Part shown: positions 1 to 12,001 of the stretch, piece by piece
Numbering within the stretch: the first letter of the stretch is position 1
How the letters are laid out: every line of letters begins with the position of its first letter
Origin: Laburnicola sp. R22_1
Lineage: Eukaryota > Ascomycota > Dothideomycetes > Pleosporales > Didymosphaeriaceae
DNA: 64,000 bases
Direction: 5' to 3'
Assembly: GCA_014281115.1 (NCBI GenBank)
Contig: JACONQ010000010.1
Location: forward strand, 1,798,001 to 1,862,000
Notes under the pieces: generated by a model
Database searches by the model: none
The model's input: only the letters and a program-made list of their open reading frames with translations
Told to the model about the DNA's origin: nothing
Translations under genes and position numbers: made by a program

Positions 1-1238
1 GATTTCAAATGCGCCGGGTTCGTCATCATCAACAGCTATTGCGCTCGTGTTGTCCTTTTCGCCCAGGTCAGCTCCTGCCTGAACATCACCGTCGTCATCA
101 TCATCATTTTCAGCGATGGTTTCAACGATGGTTTCATCCAATCTTCCCCGAGTTTCATCTTCTACCTCCTCCTGCACTGGTGCTTGCATACGTGGAGGTA
201 TGGTGAAGTGGAAAGTGGGTTCGTCGGTGTCGTCCTCCATTCCACCGAACACGCCCAAATCGACATCACTTGGCCGACCGTCTCTTCTTCCCGTCAATGC
301 TCGCATCTCTGTCGTGGTATCGTCCAGTCCCTCCTCGGCCACTTGCTCAAGCAGATCATCTGGGTTCATAGTCCTTCTCCGGTTAATAAAGTTCCCGTCG
401 AATTCGAATTCTTCGCCATTGATTGTCAAATCGTTGAGGTCACCAAATTGTCCGCTGACCCTTGTGCTGAACATCATCCGGGGATCCTCGCTAATAGCCC
501 GCCTTCCGACCTCGAGTGATTGGATAGTGCCGTTGTCCACATCGTCCGGGATAACTGGAAGAAGGGATTGCCGTGGTGGAGCCTCATGTATGCTATCATC
601 ATCATACATGTCCTCCAAATGCATGGAAAGGCGCGGCACAGCAGGGTCAGGACCATCGTCAATGTCCGGAAGGTCAAGGGCAGAGTGTCGGACTAATCTA
701 GGCTGTACTTGAGGAGAAGGCGGAGCTGGTCTGGTGTCTCGAGCGAGTACTGGCGAGAAACTTAGCGCCACTCTTTAGTCTACTTATCGTGACATACCTC
801 TGCTCAGGTCTCGCAGGATATCGCGTGGGGTTTCACGTTGCACCCTCCCACTCCTCCTGCGCACATGTCCGGGTGTCCTCGCTGCATTTGCGCGCTCTCT
901 CAAGGCCCGAATCGCATGAGGGGTGGTCGGTGCAGCTCTCCGAGCAGCAGGGAGAGCACGGGTAGCCGGTCCACCGCGGGGTGTCCTCGCAGTGCCTGGA
1001 GTACGGATCGGTGCGCTTCTGGGCGTCTGACCAACGCTGGCAGCGCGGCGGAAAGGAGTGACCGGTTTGGGGGCAATGGTCGCGAGGCGCTGTAGCTACA
1101 TGGTGTTAGATGAGGTGTGGGACGCCTGGAGATGCGTACATCGTTATAGAGAGTTGACGGGTTGGATTCCGTGATGGTATCCGCATCACCCGAAACGCGC
1201 GGGCTTATGCGCTGCTTCTTACGCGCTGACTCAGACAT
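1..1238 (-). CDS. cnn1: CENP-T-like inner kinetochore protein (C-terminus off the left edge)
   Basis: Exons on the minus strand are 1140-1238, 798-1089 and 749 down to the window edge. Introns 1090-1139 and 750-797 both have GT..AG ends and keep frame. The protein begins MSESARKKQRISPR. It then has an Arg/Pro/Thr-rich stretch with a TPRDILRDLSRVLAR segment, which I recognise from the N-terminal half of fungal CENP-T, followed by a long acidic, disordered tail. In this family the N-terminal arm recruits the Ndc80 complex, and a C-terminal histone fold pairs with CENP-W at the centromere. The histone fold is expected beyond position 1 and is not visible. The call therefore rests on the N-terminal motif and composition only. 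Another basic/acidic nuclear protein is a less likely alternative. Confidence 0.72.
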
Positions 1239-1444
1239 TGATTGCCGTCGGTGGGACTGTCAAACCTTTGCGAGCGAATGCGCCGGTTGTTGATGTCGTC
1301 GACGCTTCCTTACCAAACGCGTCGCGTCGGAGCTTAGCGCATCTGCCTTATCGATAGCGTGCGCCACGCACGGCCACATCCAGAAAATGTTTCGCGCGCC
1401 GTTTGCCGACATGCACTGTTCCACTCTCAAACAACAGCAACACC

Positions 1445-2378
1445 ATGTCAGATTCCGAAGCGGAAGGGGGTGTGCCCCTTATAGAAGCCGAGTTCGACAC
1501 TACCGCATCTTCCAAAAAGCGGAAAAGGGAAGCCGATGAAGGCTCTACCCTGGAAAGCAAAAAGGCCAACAAGAAGGCCAAGAGGAAAGAGAAGAAGAAG
1601 CAAAAGCTAAAGGAAATCAACGAGGATGATCTGGACCAAGAGTTGGGTGTCAATCGGGCATTTGAGAGAATGGATAGCCAGCTCCTTGCGGATTATGTCA
1701 ATTCACGAACGAGACTCTATGGCAAGGAACTCAGTAGCGTGGAATTGGAGGACAGATTCATCCCTAGTAGGAGATTGTTTTCGTTTATGCTTTGAAACTG
1801 CTAACAAGGAGACAGCCCGCACTGTCAAGGACACGACTAAATGGACTGAGCCGCGAACTCTGGATAACCTCTCCGGTTTCCTGAAGAAGCAGTGTCGCAA
1901 GTTAGAGCCCACGCCTCCCAAACCCACAGGAGCGCCACATACTCTTGTGGTAACTGCTTCGGGCATACGGGCTGCAGATGTTTTCAGATCCCTAAAAGCA
2001 GGTCTCCCGAAGCAGGGCGTCAAAAACCCGAATGTTGCCAAGCTCTTTGCCAAGCACATGAAGGTCGCCGAACAGGTGGAGCATCTCAAAAAGAACAAGT
2101 GCGTCTAGTCGCACCATCGTGCATATGAGGGTATCCTAACCTGCCGCAGGATCGACTTCGGTGTCGGAACGCCGGACCGATTGTCTGCTCTCCTTGACCA
2201 GAACGCTTTGTCGACAGCGAACCTGAAGCGGGTGGTGATTGATGTTTCGTACATTGATCAAAAGAAACGCGGCATCCTCGACATGAAGGACCTTCACGAG
2301 CCCTTGATCCGGCTGTTGCTGCGGAAAGAATTCGTCGGCGATGAGGACGACGGCAACGACCTGTTCATGTTCTACTAG
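1445..2378 (+). CDS. cms1: Cms1-like 90S pre-ribosome protein
   Basis: Three exons (1445-1766, 1816-2098, 2150-2378) encode 277 residues. Introns of 49 and 51 bp have GTAGGA and GTGCGT donors and keep frame. The N-terminus is acidic and then strongly Lys-rich (residues about 25-60, nuclear/nucleolar type). The rest resembles a degenerate DEAD-box fold: HTLVVTASGIRAADVFRSLK corresponds to the helicase Ia region, FGVGTPDRLSALL to the TPxR motif, and VVIDVSYIDQKKRGILDM to a degenerate DEAD segment. This is the layout of Cms1 proteins, which associate with U3-containing 90S pre-ribosomes. The Walker A motif and a true DEAD box are absent, so ATPase activity is not expected. The start was chosen because it opens the acidic MSDSEAEGG leader; an in-frame ATG at 1403 is also possible. 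Confidence 0.85.
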
Positions 2379-3811
2379 ACGATGGATGACTGTTTTTACG
2401 ACACTTCGATGTGGATGAGCATCAATAATGATACCCATGAGGCGCGCAAAGTGCTCGTCAGACCATTTCCGTTGAAAGTACTTCCACCTTGTGAAGTTGT
2501 TATTCGCGAGAGAACTGTGACCCCCCAACTTCCGTGGTGTACGCGAACTTCCAGTTGTTGGAGCCAAAAATATCTGCTCTACGTTCGCAAAGCTTTCCAC
2601 ATATCAAGCGACAAAATCATGCCCACTCTAATCACTACCATGCTGTGTGTCCACATCACCCTACCCTCTTCTTCAGCACTCTGCACTCCCTCCCAATACA
2701 CGGCTGACGCCATCACCCACTTCTTCGTCACGGGCAACTACTCATGCCCATGCTCACCGAGCGCCCGTCTCGACTACATATTAGTGTACTGTAGACTGTA
2801 ATGCAGTCCCAGCATGGCCCCAGAAGACGCGTTTGGATACTCGCCATGTTTGACAGTGGGGCACGAGTTCACAAACACGTCCGGCACATCCAGGATCGGC
2901 AGTCGGCAACGTGCAGAATCAGGTGGTGGAGCGGGGCCAGTCCCGACAAACAGAAAAAGCAGGTGTTTCTGGCAAATGGGGTTGCGAGGGTGCGGAAATG
3001 CACGCTGGTCGTTGTCCGTATCCGTATTACCGCAGCAGCGGCGGTTGACACTCGTGGAGTGATATGCAGGCGACTTTGCGGTTAGAGTTCGACGCATGCA
3101 TGGTTCAATGCAATAGGCAGTGTTTCGCGTAGAGTCAAGCACACAGCACGGGGGTGCCGCTGCACCAGACGGTAGGCGCAGAGCAGAGCAGAGCAGAGCA
3201 GAGCAGAGCAGAGCAGAGCAGAGGCATAGACGCCGGCGTCCCTCGTCGTCCCGCGCGGGCTCCGGAGCCTGCTCGCGGACAGAGGTTGGGCGAGTGCGGA
3301 GGCCGAGCAGCGGAGGCCCTATCAGCGATGCGTGGGCGGACGTGGTGGTGGAGAGGTGCCACGGCTAACTGTGAGACGGGCGGTGAGTGGGCTTGGGGGC
3401 TGCAGCGTGGGAGCTTGGCTCTGGTGCTGTCTCGAAAGAGTTTCACGCGCACGCGCCTGCCTTTTGCCAAAAGCCACGAAAGCCAGCGCCTTCACCCCAT
3501 CTGCTGCCCGCATCCACACAAAGCCATCGATCGTGGTCGCTGCCAGAGAGAGCCTGTCCCCCGCCCCCTCCGACCCCCGCCTAAACCGGTTGGAGTTCCA
3601 AGCTTTGGTGCTCCCGCCTCGCCTTCTGCCCCTGCTTGCTGCTGCTGCACTCTGCACAATCGACCTCCACCTGCATTCACACAACCCGTTTGTCGCCGCC
3701 GCCGGCCTTCACTCGACAGCGTTGCACGCTGACCTGCCTCGTACACAAAGCCGCCGTCATACATACAAGTACCGCCCGTAGCTCCACCACCGCGCAACCA
3801 GCGTCCGCATC
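2379..3811. other. Intergenic region: Cms1 3' end and rac1 promoter/5' UTR
   Basis: No convincing gene in 1.4 kb. Open frames here are short, low-complexity or antisense to each other. The only notable structure is a pentanucleotide repeat near 3178-3225. The last 300 bases are C-rich and CT-rich, typical of a fungal 5' leader. Confidence 0.6.
3178..3225. repeat. Pentanucleotide microsatellite (AGCAG)n
   Basis: About nine perfect tandem copies of the 5-bp unit AGCAG lie roughly 590 bp upstream of the rac1 start. The unit is not a multiple of three, so the open frames running through it are artefacts. Length variation between strains is likely. Confidence 0.9.
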
Positions 3812-4666
<855 letters not shown>

Positions 4667-5248
4667 AACTAGATGGTACGAGCGGATGGCAGTTGGGAGT
4701 ACACGAGGGTATGGGTTTGAATACCAGGCGGCGATATCACGACGACCGACACTCCTCCGTTACAGATTCGGAGCAGCCTGCGAGCCACGGTACGGCGCCG
4801 AACAGATACCATCATGCCGGGTTCGACATACAAATGCGCTGTAAGTTAGGCGCGAGCATCATCTCTGCTTGAAAGCGGGCGGAGTAGGCACTGTTTTTTG
4901 GATCTGGTTTACCCTATGGGATGCATTAAGCCCGCAGAAGTTTTCACTGTGTGTAGATAATGGAGCATGTGTGGTTTTTGGTCTGCTACTCTCCTTTGGC
5001 ACGGAAGACATTGGGCTACGGGCCTTCCATTCCCGATAGATTGTGGCATTTCCATCAGCATTGCATTTGGATCATCTGTATGACTCGAGGTGTATGTGAA
5101 TGACTGAGGCGTCGTGGGTGCTTGGGAAAGTAGCCAATGTAAAGTGATGTATTGCCCCACTATAAAGCTCCGTAGGCTACTCCAAACCCCCTCGAGCTTC
5201 CCCGCGACCAGCTGGCCACAGCCTCAGACGACGCCAGCTACAGCTACC
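4667..5248. other. Intergenic region between rac1 and the UBX gene
   Basis: 582 bp holding the rac1 3' UTR and the promoter of the next co-oriented gene. I see no gene, RNA or repeat in it. Confidence 0.6.
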
Positions 5249-6827
5249 ATGTTCCACGAAGGAAGCTTGCAGAGCGGCATTGCTCTTGCGATACAAGAGC
5301 AGAAGCTGGTCGGCTGCTTCGTCACAGGTAATTTGCAGGCAGAGGCGGCCAAAGCACTGGTTAACGAGCATAGATGACGGACCTGAGAGCGCAACTTGGC
5401 AGGACGAATGGCTGCAGAGCGGTTGGGTGAGCAGTGTACAATAACTGCATGGTGACGGTGCTAACCTACGCAGGTATCCAGCCTGCTTGAACAGAAGGCT
5501 GTTCTCCTCCGCCTCGAGGCCGGCAGTACGGAAGCTGGCTTTCTCTCCGCCTTCTGCACCATATCAGCCACGCCTACGTTTGTCGTGATACAGTACGTCC
5601 GAGTCGCACGGCAAAGCTGCGGGAAGTAACACTTGTTATAGGAACGGTCAATTACAGGAACACCTTACCAGCGGCATAACTAAAGACGAGTTCATCAATC
5701 GCCTGCGCAAAGTCCTGCGCGCGTCACCGATTCCGGGAACCGCGCAACCCGCATCGAGCACACAGCAACCCTCAACGCCAGCGCCCGCGCCCGCGCAAAC
5801 AGCTACAGCTACACCCCCTCAGCCTCTTTCATCGACCGCAATCCCCGAGACCTCATCTTCCGCGCCGACGCCACCACCCTCGTCGAAAGCAAAAGGCAAA
5901 CAGAGAGCTACACCACCCGCTCCACAACCCGGGGCTTCGGTGTCCAAAGTACAACAGGATGCGAGAGACGCGCTGCGTAAAAAGAAACTGGAAGAGAAGG
6001 AAGAGCTTGCGCGCATCAACGCGCGGATAGAGGCGGATAAGGCGGAGCGAAAAGCACAGGCAGAGGCACGCAAGGCAGACCGCGAAAGGCTGGCACAGTC
6101 TTCACCCACGACACGGCAATTCCCTACAACGACGAGCTCAAAAGGATCCAATGCCAAGGAGGTACATCTTAATGTGCGCATGTTCGATGGCGCGACGATA
6201 CGCTCGACATTTCCGCGCACGGCAAACCTGCAGGACGATGTACGACCCTGGATAGATCAAGAGTTTGCAGCGAGAGCGGAGGCCTTGAATGACAGACATC
6301 CGCCTTACTTCTTCAAGCAAATCCTGGCACCGTTACCTAGCCGGGAGCTGTCCGCCGGCGATGAGAGCCAAACCCTCGGCGACATCGATCTAGCGCCATC
6401 AGCGACGCTGGTACTCGTGCCTATCAAGGGATATACCGAAGCCTACTCGGGTAGTTCAGGTGGCATCGTATCAAGTGCAGCAGGCGGTGTCTTTGGACTT
6501 GTCGGTAGTGCACTCAGTCTCGCAGGCTCTGCCGCGGGATTTGTTGGCAACGGTCTCTCGTCGGTCCTCGGGGGTGGTGGAGGTTCTCAACAGGGGAATC
6601 AGCAGCCGCCAGCCGAAGGACGATCACTCGGTAACACACCGCAAGACTCGACCGGTGCAGACGGCATTCGTGTGCGGACACTTGCAGATCAGTGGGCAAG
6701 GGAGCCAAGGAACGAGCAGCTATATAACGGAAACCAGGTACGTGATACTATCGTAAAGCACGAGCTGTATAAACTAATGATTGCCTAGCTGAACTTCGAG
6801 CCCCGGGACGAGAACTCAAGTCGATAG
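5249..6827 (+). CDS. UBX-domain protein (UBXN4/Ubx-type p97 adaptor)
   Basis: Five exons (5249-5327, 5374-5426, 5474-5592, 5642-6737, 6789-6827) encode 461 residues. Residues about 1-105 form a thioredoxin/UAS-like region (MFHEGSLQSGIALAIQEQK, DDGPESATWQDEWL, GFLSAFCTISATPTFVVIQ). A Pro/Ala/Thr-rich linker follows, then a charged coiled coil of about 60 residues (ARDALRKKKLEEKEELARIN and on). The UBX domain starts near KEVHLNVRMFDGATIRSTF and ends around LVLVPIKGYTEAY. After it comes a Gly/Ser/Ala-rich, weakly hydrophobic segment. UBX domains bind the AAA ATPase Cdc48/p97, and the UBXN4 subgroup works in ER-associated degradation. The hydrophobic stretch after the UBX fits membrane association but is too Gly-rich to call a transmembrane helix firmly. 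Confidence 0.85.
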
Positions 6828-6925
6828 CGGCGATCGCAAACCGTGAACTTTGGAGCATGGCGTTAACGAGTCTTTATGTATCATCACATTGATCTTGTTT
6901 GTTCTTCTTTTCATGACTTCAGAGC

Positions 6926-7807
6926 TTACCATTTTATCCACGAACTTCTAAGCTGTAACCCAGTTTGCGTCCTTGCACCATTGTCCACGACGACGACAGC
7001 CGCAGCCCTCAGAGTACCCACCACGCGCCCGAATCCCAATTTCCCTCCCGCACGCTGTTTCTTCACGCACTCTCCCCCCTTTCCCATCCCACTCGTTAAC
7101 ACAGCCGCCGCCTTCGTCCCAATCGCCCAATCAATCCCCACCGCATGTCCATCAGCCATATCAAAGCACTCACCTTCCCCACCACCCTCCCCTCCATACC
7201 TCCGATACAACCCCATCTCCCCACCCCTCTTCCCACCCCCCTCCCTCCCACGCACAGCCATAACCGCTTCCCCCCTCAAACTCCCCTCCCACCCCCTTTC
7301 CTTCCCCCCATCCCAGGGTAACACATCCCGCTTCTTCTTCTTCGACCTGTATTTCTTGGCCCACACCGAGTCCTCGCGCTGTTCGAGCGGGAGGCGTAGT
7401 ATACGTTGTGGGATGTATGCTTCGATGTGGGCGCGTTTGTCTGGGGGGAGGTGTTTTGGGTAGGAGTTGAGTAGGGGGCCACTGGTGGTGGAGAGGTAGC
7501 GAAGGAGGGGGGGTATGTTTCTGGGAGGGGGGTGGGGGGTGGTAGCGTTGTTGGTGTTGTTGGTGTTGTCGTTTCTGCAGAGTATGTGGGTTCGAGGGTT
7601 AGGCGGGATAGCGAGAGCGTGGTTGGGGGGGATGGAGGCGTGGAGTAAGTCTTCGGATGCGAAGTAGCGGTGGAGCAGGATTTGGTCGTCGATGTAGTGG
7701 GTTAGAGAGGTGAGGGAGGAGGGGTGCGGGTGGCGTTTTGGATGGGGATTCGGGTTTGTCATTGCGTGGGGGGAGGTGGTGGTTGAGGTGTGTTGGAGGA
7801 CCGCCAT
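6926..7807 (-). CDS. Unrecognised single-exon protein, Pro/Gly-rich
   Basis: A 293-residue frame on the minus strand starting MAVLQHTS. I do not recognise a family. It has an ordered-looking central part (SLTHYIDDQILLHRYFASED, ALAIPPNPRTHILCR, LLRYLSTTSGPLLNSYP, EAYIPQRILRLPLEQREDSV, then WAKKYRSKKKK), a Gly-rich stretch, and a hydrophobic end (GHAVGIDWAIGTKAAAVL). The amino-acid pattern is more protein-like on this strand than in the opposite C-rich frame at 6876-7463. An upstream in-frame ATG at 7939 gives only His/Thr-rich low-complexity residues, so 7807 is preferred. The last 25 residues could be read-through of an unspliced intron. Strand bias is extreme here: the plus strand is C-rich at 7000-7330 and G-rich at 7440-7800. 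Confidence 0.5.
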   Translation of the reverse strand: MAVLQHTSTTTSPHAMTNPNPHPKRHPHPSSLTSLTHYIDDQILLHRYFASEDLLHASIPPNHALAIPPNPRTHILCRNDNTNNTNNATTPHPPPRNIPPLLRYLSTTSGPLLNSYPKHLPPDKRAHIEAYIPQRILRLPLEQREDSVWAKKYRSKKKKRDVLPWDGGKERGWEGSLRGEAVMAVRGREGGGKRGGEMGLYRRYGGEGGGEGECFDMADGHAVGIDWAIGTKAAAVLTSGMGKGGECVKKQRAGGKLGFGRVVGTLRAAAVVVVDNGARTQTGLQLRSSWIKW

Positions 7808-7939
7808 GGGGAGTTGGGTGGTGTGGTGCGGTGTAGTGCGGTGTAGTGCGGTGCGTCGTGTGCGGTGCGATTTCGTGCGATTTGGATTGGTAGCCGTGTC
7901 GACTCTGTCGAGGTCAAGAGGATGAGATTTCCGAATCAA

Positions 7940-9378
7940 GTAGAAGTCGTTGATGTGCTAATGGAGACGATGGGGACGGGGAGAGACGATAGCAATAGCC
8001 ACGTTCACGGCAACGGGGAGAGGGGTGCCGGCCACGCTTCCCTTGGTAAAGGGTTCGCTAAGGTTGGATAGTTGGAGGATGGACGTACTGAACCAGAAGA
8101 TGAATGTGCATTATTTATCCCTTGTTGCCTCCCTGCGAGTAGACTACCATCTTTCATCATCGAAGTCAGTCCGTCACAGGACGAAAGGTCAGGTACCGTC
8201 ACCGTGGGATTAAACCACCCTCGCCCCGAGGATATCCATCCAATGGCCTACCACTCGATCAACTGTATACCAACCAACCATCACAATACCAAATCCCCTC
8301 GCCCGCAGAACGTGCACTGCAACCTCCTCGCCATATCACCCTCCATTCTTTCCACGCACACCCGTGGAAACAAGCCCCGGCGGTGCGACCGCCATGTATC
8401 GGATACGGTGCAGCTTAGCTTGTGATCATGGGCGGTCATGTGGGACTGGATATTGTGGGGTTTTGACACGTGGGTTGGGGAGGGCTGGCGGCGGTACCGA
8501 GGTTTGTCGTTTGGTTATTCGTTTGTTAGTTTGTTCGTTGGGTCGTTCTGCGGAGGGGAGGTGGGATGCCGATGGACTGGATGAGTTTCTATCTGTGTGT
8601 GTGTGGGGATTTTTTTTTGGGGGGGGGCGGGGTAGATGTGCGATATTGGCTGTCTGTTGGCTGGTTTGTTCAGGAGAGTCTGTAGATGGGAATGTGAAGA
8701 TGGATATTGTGACTGGAGAAACTAGAGAGTATATAAGCTGTGTTTCCTTCAACTCTTACACGCTTTTATATACATGGCGGTGCGTCAGGGAGCTAGATGA
8801 AGCGTGGTGGGTGACAATGCGACCGGCTAGCGGGGATACAGAGAAGCCCCCCAATGCTTTGCCTTCCCTCCCAATCAGCCAATCATTCAATTGATCTATC
8901 TGTATGGATCAAGATAGGTTTCGGCTTCGGATGGGCCCCCTCATCAGCCGGGAGCGGGCGCTATGGCAGGTTGGAAACCAAGGTTCAAAATGGAGGGCAG
9001 ATGTGCTCGTTGCGGTTGGAAATGCTAAGATTTCTCCCGGGGCATTAGAGCACACATGGGAGATTTTTCGTCTGGGCGTGGAAATTCAATGAATGACATC
9101 TGAAGCGGCGTTGGTAAGACGACACACGACCTCAGAAGCAGTAGTAGTATAGTCGACGCTACAGCCTACCTTGAACAATATCACTTCCGCACTCATCACT
9201 CTCAGTAACCGGGCTTGAACAGGCACTAGATAATATCATCAGGGACAAGGTGACTCTTCTTTTCCCCACCGACGTAAAAAAGAAAACCTCTACTAACTAC
9301 CCCTACGCAGACCACCCATCGCCTCACTGGCTCCTACTACAAACCCTCTTCCACCGACCCTTCATCCATCCTCCCTCA
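7940..9378. other. Intergenic region with homopolymer runs
   Basis: About 1.4 kb without a supported gene. Open frames are Arg/Gly/Ser-rich and show no family features. A run of T followed by a run of G lies near 8610-8632. The last 250 bases are C- and A-rich and form the likely promoter and leader of the next gene. Confidence 0.5.
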
Positions 9379-10516
9379 ATGCCGAACCGAAAAATACGCC
9401 GCTTAAAAAAGCTGATACTCACCAGCTACAAAGAAAAACTCAAAACATCTAGTATACCCCTCCTGTCATTCCTCCACTACCTCCCCAACTCAACAACCAA
9501 CAACAGCCCAACCCACCCACTAACCCCTTTCCAGAATCCTCCCCAAGCGCCCCCTCAACCACCACCACCACCCCACCCCCTCCACCCCGCCGCAACGAGC
9601 GCCGCGATGGCGTAATCTTCCCCCCAGGCACAGATATACCCTGGCTACTAGCCCTCGCCTCGTCGGACGGCTACCCAACCCTAGACGCAGAGACGCAGTG
9701 GGTCTTAGACGTGGAAACGCGCCAGCGGCTGCAACAGGAAGAGATGGATGAGTATTTGGAGTTTTTGGAGCGCGATGTACACGTGCGTGTGCATGTGCGG
9801 CTGTCTACGATTTTTGAAGCTACGGAGACGGAGGGGAGCGAGGGGGGCGCGGATGTGGAAGCGATTACGGATGCGGATAGGGAGAACGACGCGAGCGAGG
9901 CAGAGGGCGGTGTGGATGGCGGTGCGGGTCTTATGTCTGCCGACTCTGCGTACTTCAGTGCTCATATGGTAGTCACGCCAGATCTGTCCAGCCGCGCCGG
10001 TACGCCAAACCTTAGATCAGCGTGGTCCGACGACTCAGACGCAGACGACGAGAGGGAGGAGGAGGATAACGACGATGCGTCTATTTACTATCACGCCTTC
10101 AGTAGACCTGCGTCGAGTGTAGGACTTCCAAACCCAAACGACAACCTAGAAGGTCTCCTATCAATAGCTCTATTAACGAACTTCCGGCGGAGCTCGACGC
10201 GGGGACTCAAGTCGACAACGAAGAGAACGAGGATCCAAGGGAAGCACACGGCAGGGCTGTCGATCAAGAGAGGCCGAGAAATATTTTGATTGCAGCCACG
10301 GCGATCTCAGCGGCGGAATTTGAAATCACGTTGGAAGACCGGACCGAGACGGAGACTTCAATGTCAAGTATTACAGCACAAGCCTCCGGGACTGCAGTAT
10401 CCAAGACTGAGGTGCCCTCGAGTTGGAAAGGAAAACGTACGCAGTGGCAAGATGGTTGCTTCTCTGTGCCAGGTCCGGAGATGATGTACATAGTACGCAG
10501 AGGTGAATATAGTTGA
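9379..10516 (+). CDS. Unrecognised acidic protein, probably three exons
   Basis: Exon 1 (9379-9451, MPNRKIRRLKKLILTSYKEK) joins in frame to 9535 through an 83-bp intron with GTATAC donor, CTAAC branch and CCAG acceptor. This gives GVIFPPGTDIPWLLALASSD followed by GYPTLDAETQWVLDVETRQR, a Gln/Glu-rich helix and a long acidic Ser/Asp region. That frame ends at 10287-10289. A different frame is clearly protein-like from about 10168 to the TGA at 10514-10516 (SINELPAELDAGTQV, ISAAEFEITLEDRTETE, WQDGCFSVPGPEMMY). A 10112-10167 intron restores frame but needs a poor GTCGAG donor, so this second join is tentative. No domain is recognised. Low-complexity acidic proteins of this sort are often lineage-specific. 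Confidence 0.5.
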
Positions 10517-10996
10517 TTGGGAAGGTTGTCCTTTCTCTCTCTTCTCAATCTTGGCTGTGGTCGCGTCCTGGTTCATCTCTCTTCTATGATTCGGATTAAT
10601 GGTGCGACCGCCAGCGCCCTTCGACACGGCTGTCTTAACGTTGTTCGAGACGTCTGCTTCAGCCGCGATGCATATGCAGGAGCTTGTCGAGCTGTCGGTT
10701 GCAAGCAACTTTGTTTGCGCTACCAACGCCTTCAGAAGCAAAGGGCGATTACCCACTGTTTTGATTTAGTAGTTGAAAACACAAAAGTGGTAGTCATGAC
10801 ATCTGGAAGTGGTGACAGTGTGTTATTGCCGATACTGTACATACCGCGGTCGAAACCACGTTCTAGAAACAGCCAACGCAGATGCAGAAATGCTCATGCG
10901 CCTTGTCCATGCACTCCTATTCGTCCACGGCCAAGAGAACGGCCCGTCTCTTTACTTCTATCCACCTAGCCACATTCCCCTAACCGGATTGTTCCT
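10517..10996. other. Intergenic region, convergent 3' ends
   Basis: 480 bp between two convergent genes. Short open frames on both strands show no family features. I see no repeat or RNA. Confidence 0.5.
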
Positions 10997-11599
10997 TTAG
11001 TAGTGCGAAGCAGCCTGCTGGCATGCCTTCAACTGGTCCATGTACCAGCCGCAGATGGTCAAGTCGCCCTGGTTCTCGTTCATGCACTTGGTGAAGTTCT
11101 GCGTGTCGACTGCGCAAGGGTTTGCGCGTGCTTGCGTGTCCATCTGCTGGTGCTGCTGGGCGAAGTCGGTGTTCTGGGCAGATTGCTCCGCGGGGGCAGC
11201 GCTGGAGCCGCCGCCGAAGAAGCCGCCGATGGCGTGGCCGATGGAGGATCCGACTGCGACACCGCTGGACAACCATTAGTACATGCATCCATCGGTGGCG
11301 ACTAGGGGAGGGGTGGCGCGAAGCAGATGATGCAAAGAGCACCGTGGTCTGCAATTGTTTTCCCTTGCACCGAGACGGGAGAGGACCACTTACGCAGCAG
11401 TGCTAGCCATCTGTCCAAACAGCCCCGGGCCCTGGCTGGCCTGGGGAGCAGCAGCGGCGGGCGGCGCGGCCGGTGCGTGCTGTGCCGGCGGGTGCGCAGC
11501 CGTGGACGAGTGACGGGCAGGAGCGGGAGCTGGGGCAGCAGGCCGGGCAGGCGCAGCCGTCGGGCGGCGAGGGGCAGTTCCTCCACGTTGACGAGCCAT
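10997..11599 (-). CDS. mix17: Mix17/CHCHD2-CHCHD10 family twin CX9C protein
   Basis: Two exons (11394-11599 and 10997-11264) with a 129-bp intron (GTAAGT donor) encode 157 residues. The N-terminal third is Arg/Ala/Pro-rich without acidic residues (MARQRGGTAPRRPTAAP), which fits a mitochondrial targeting stretch. A conserved Gly-rich hydrophobic segment crosses the exon junction (MASTAAGVAVGSSIGHAIGG), as in CHCHD2/CHCHD10. The C-terminal CHCH domain has both twin CX9C pairs intact: CAVDTQNFTKC and CGWYMDQLKAC. These proteins are imported by Mia40 oxidative folding and act in the intermembrane space on respiratory-chain and cristae function. All four cysteines and the frame agree, so the gene looks functional. 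Confidence 0.93.
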
Positions 11600-12001
11600 T
11601 TCGAATGAGATGCGGATGGATTGGACGGCGAATTGCTTGCTGTGAGGTCGGCGGTACGGCAATGGGATGTGAGAGGCGGCAGATTTGTGGTGTTGACGGC
11701 AAAGGAAATGGAGCTTTCCGATTCCAGAAGGATCCGTGTCCGGGTTAAAGCCGAGGCTCCGTGCGGTAGCTACTCCCTCTTCACTGTGCTCAGAAGTCGT
11801 TCACAGAATTAAGTTTGTTTGCAGTAATCTAAAGCCCTAGGTAAAGGTTTCTACATACTATGTTACACTGGGATGATCGGAAAACATGCTACACGACAGT
11901 CGTGTATCTAGTTACATATTATTCCACGACACCCACATCGAACAGTTTCCGAAGCGATACCTGCAACCAACTTCTCAATTCTTCCACAACTACAATAAAG
12001 A
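11600..12001. other. Intergenic region upstream of mix17
   Basis: 402 bp that contain the mix17 promoter and the 3' end of the next minus-strand gene. No gene or repeat seen. Confidence 0.5.

Noticed and set aside
3135..3732. Long frames on both strands upstream of rac1
   Set aside because: They run through a 5-bp repeat and CT-rich leader and show no family features.
6876..7463. 195-codon plus-strand open frame
   Set aside because: It is Pro/Ser/Thr low complexity produced by C-rich DNA; the minus strand over the same bases reads more like a protein.
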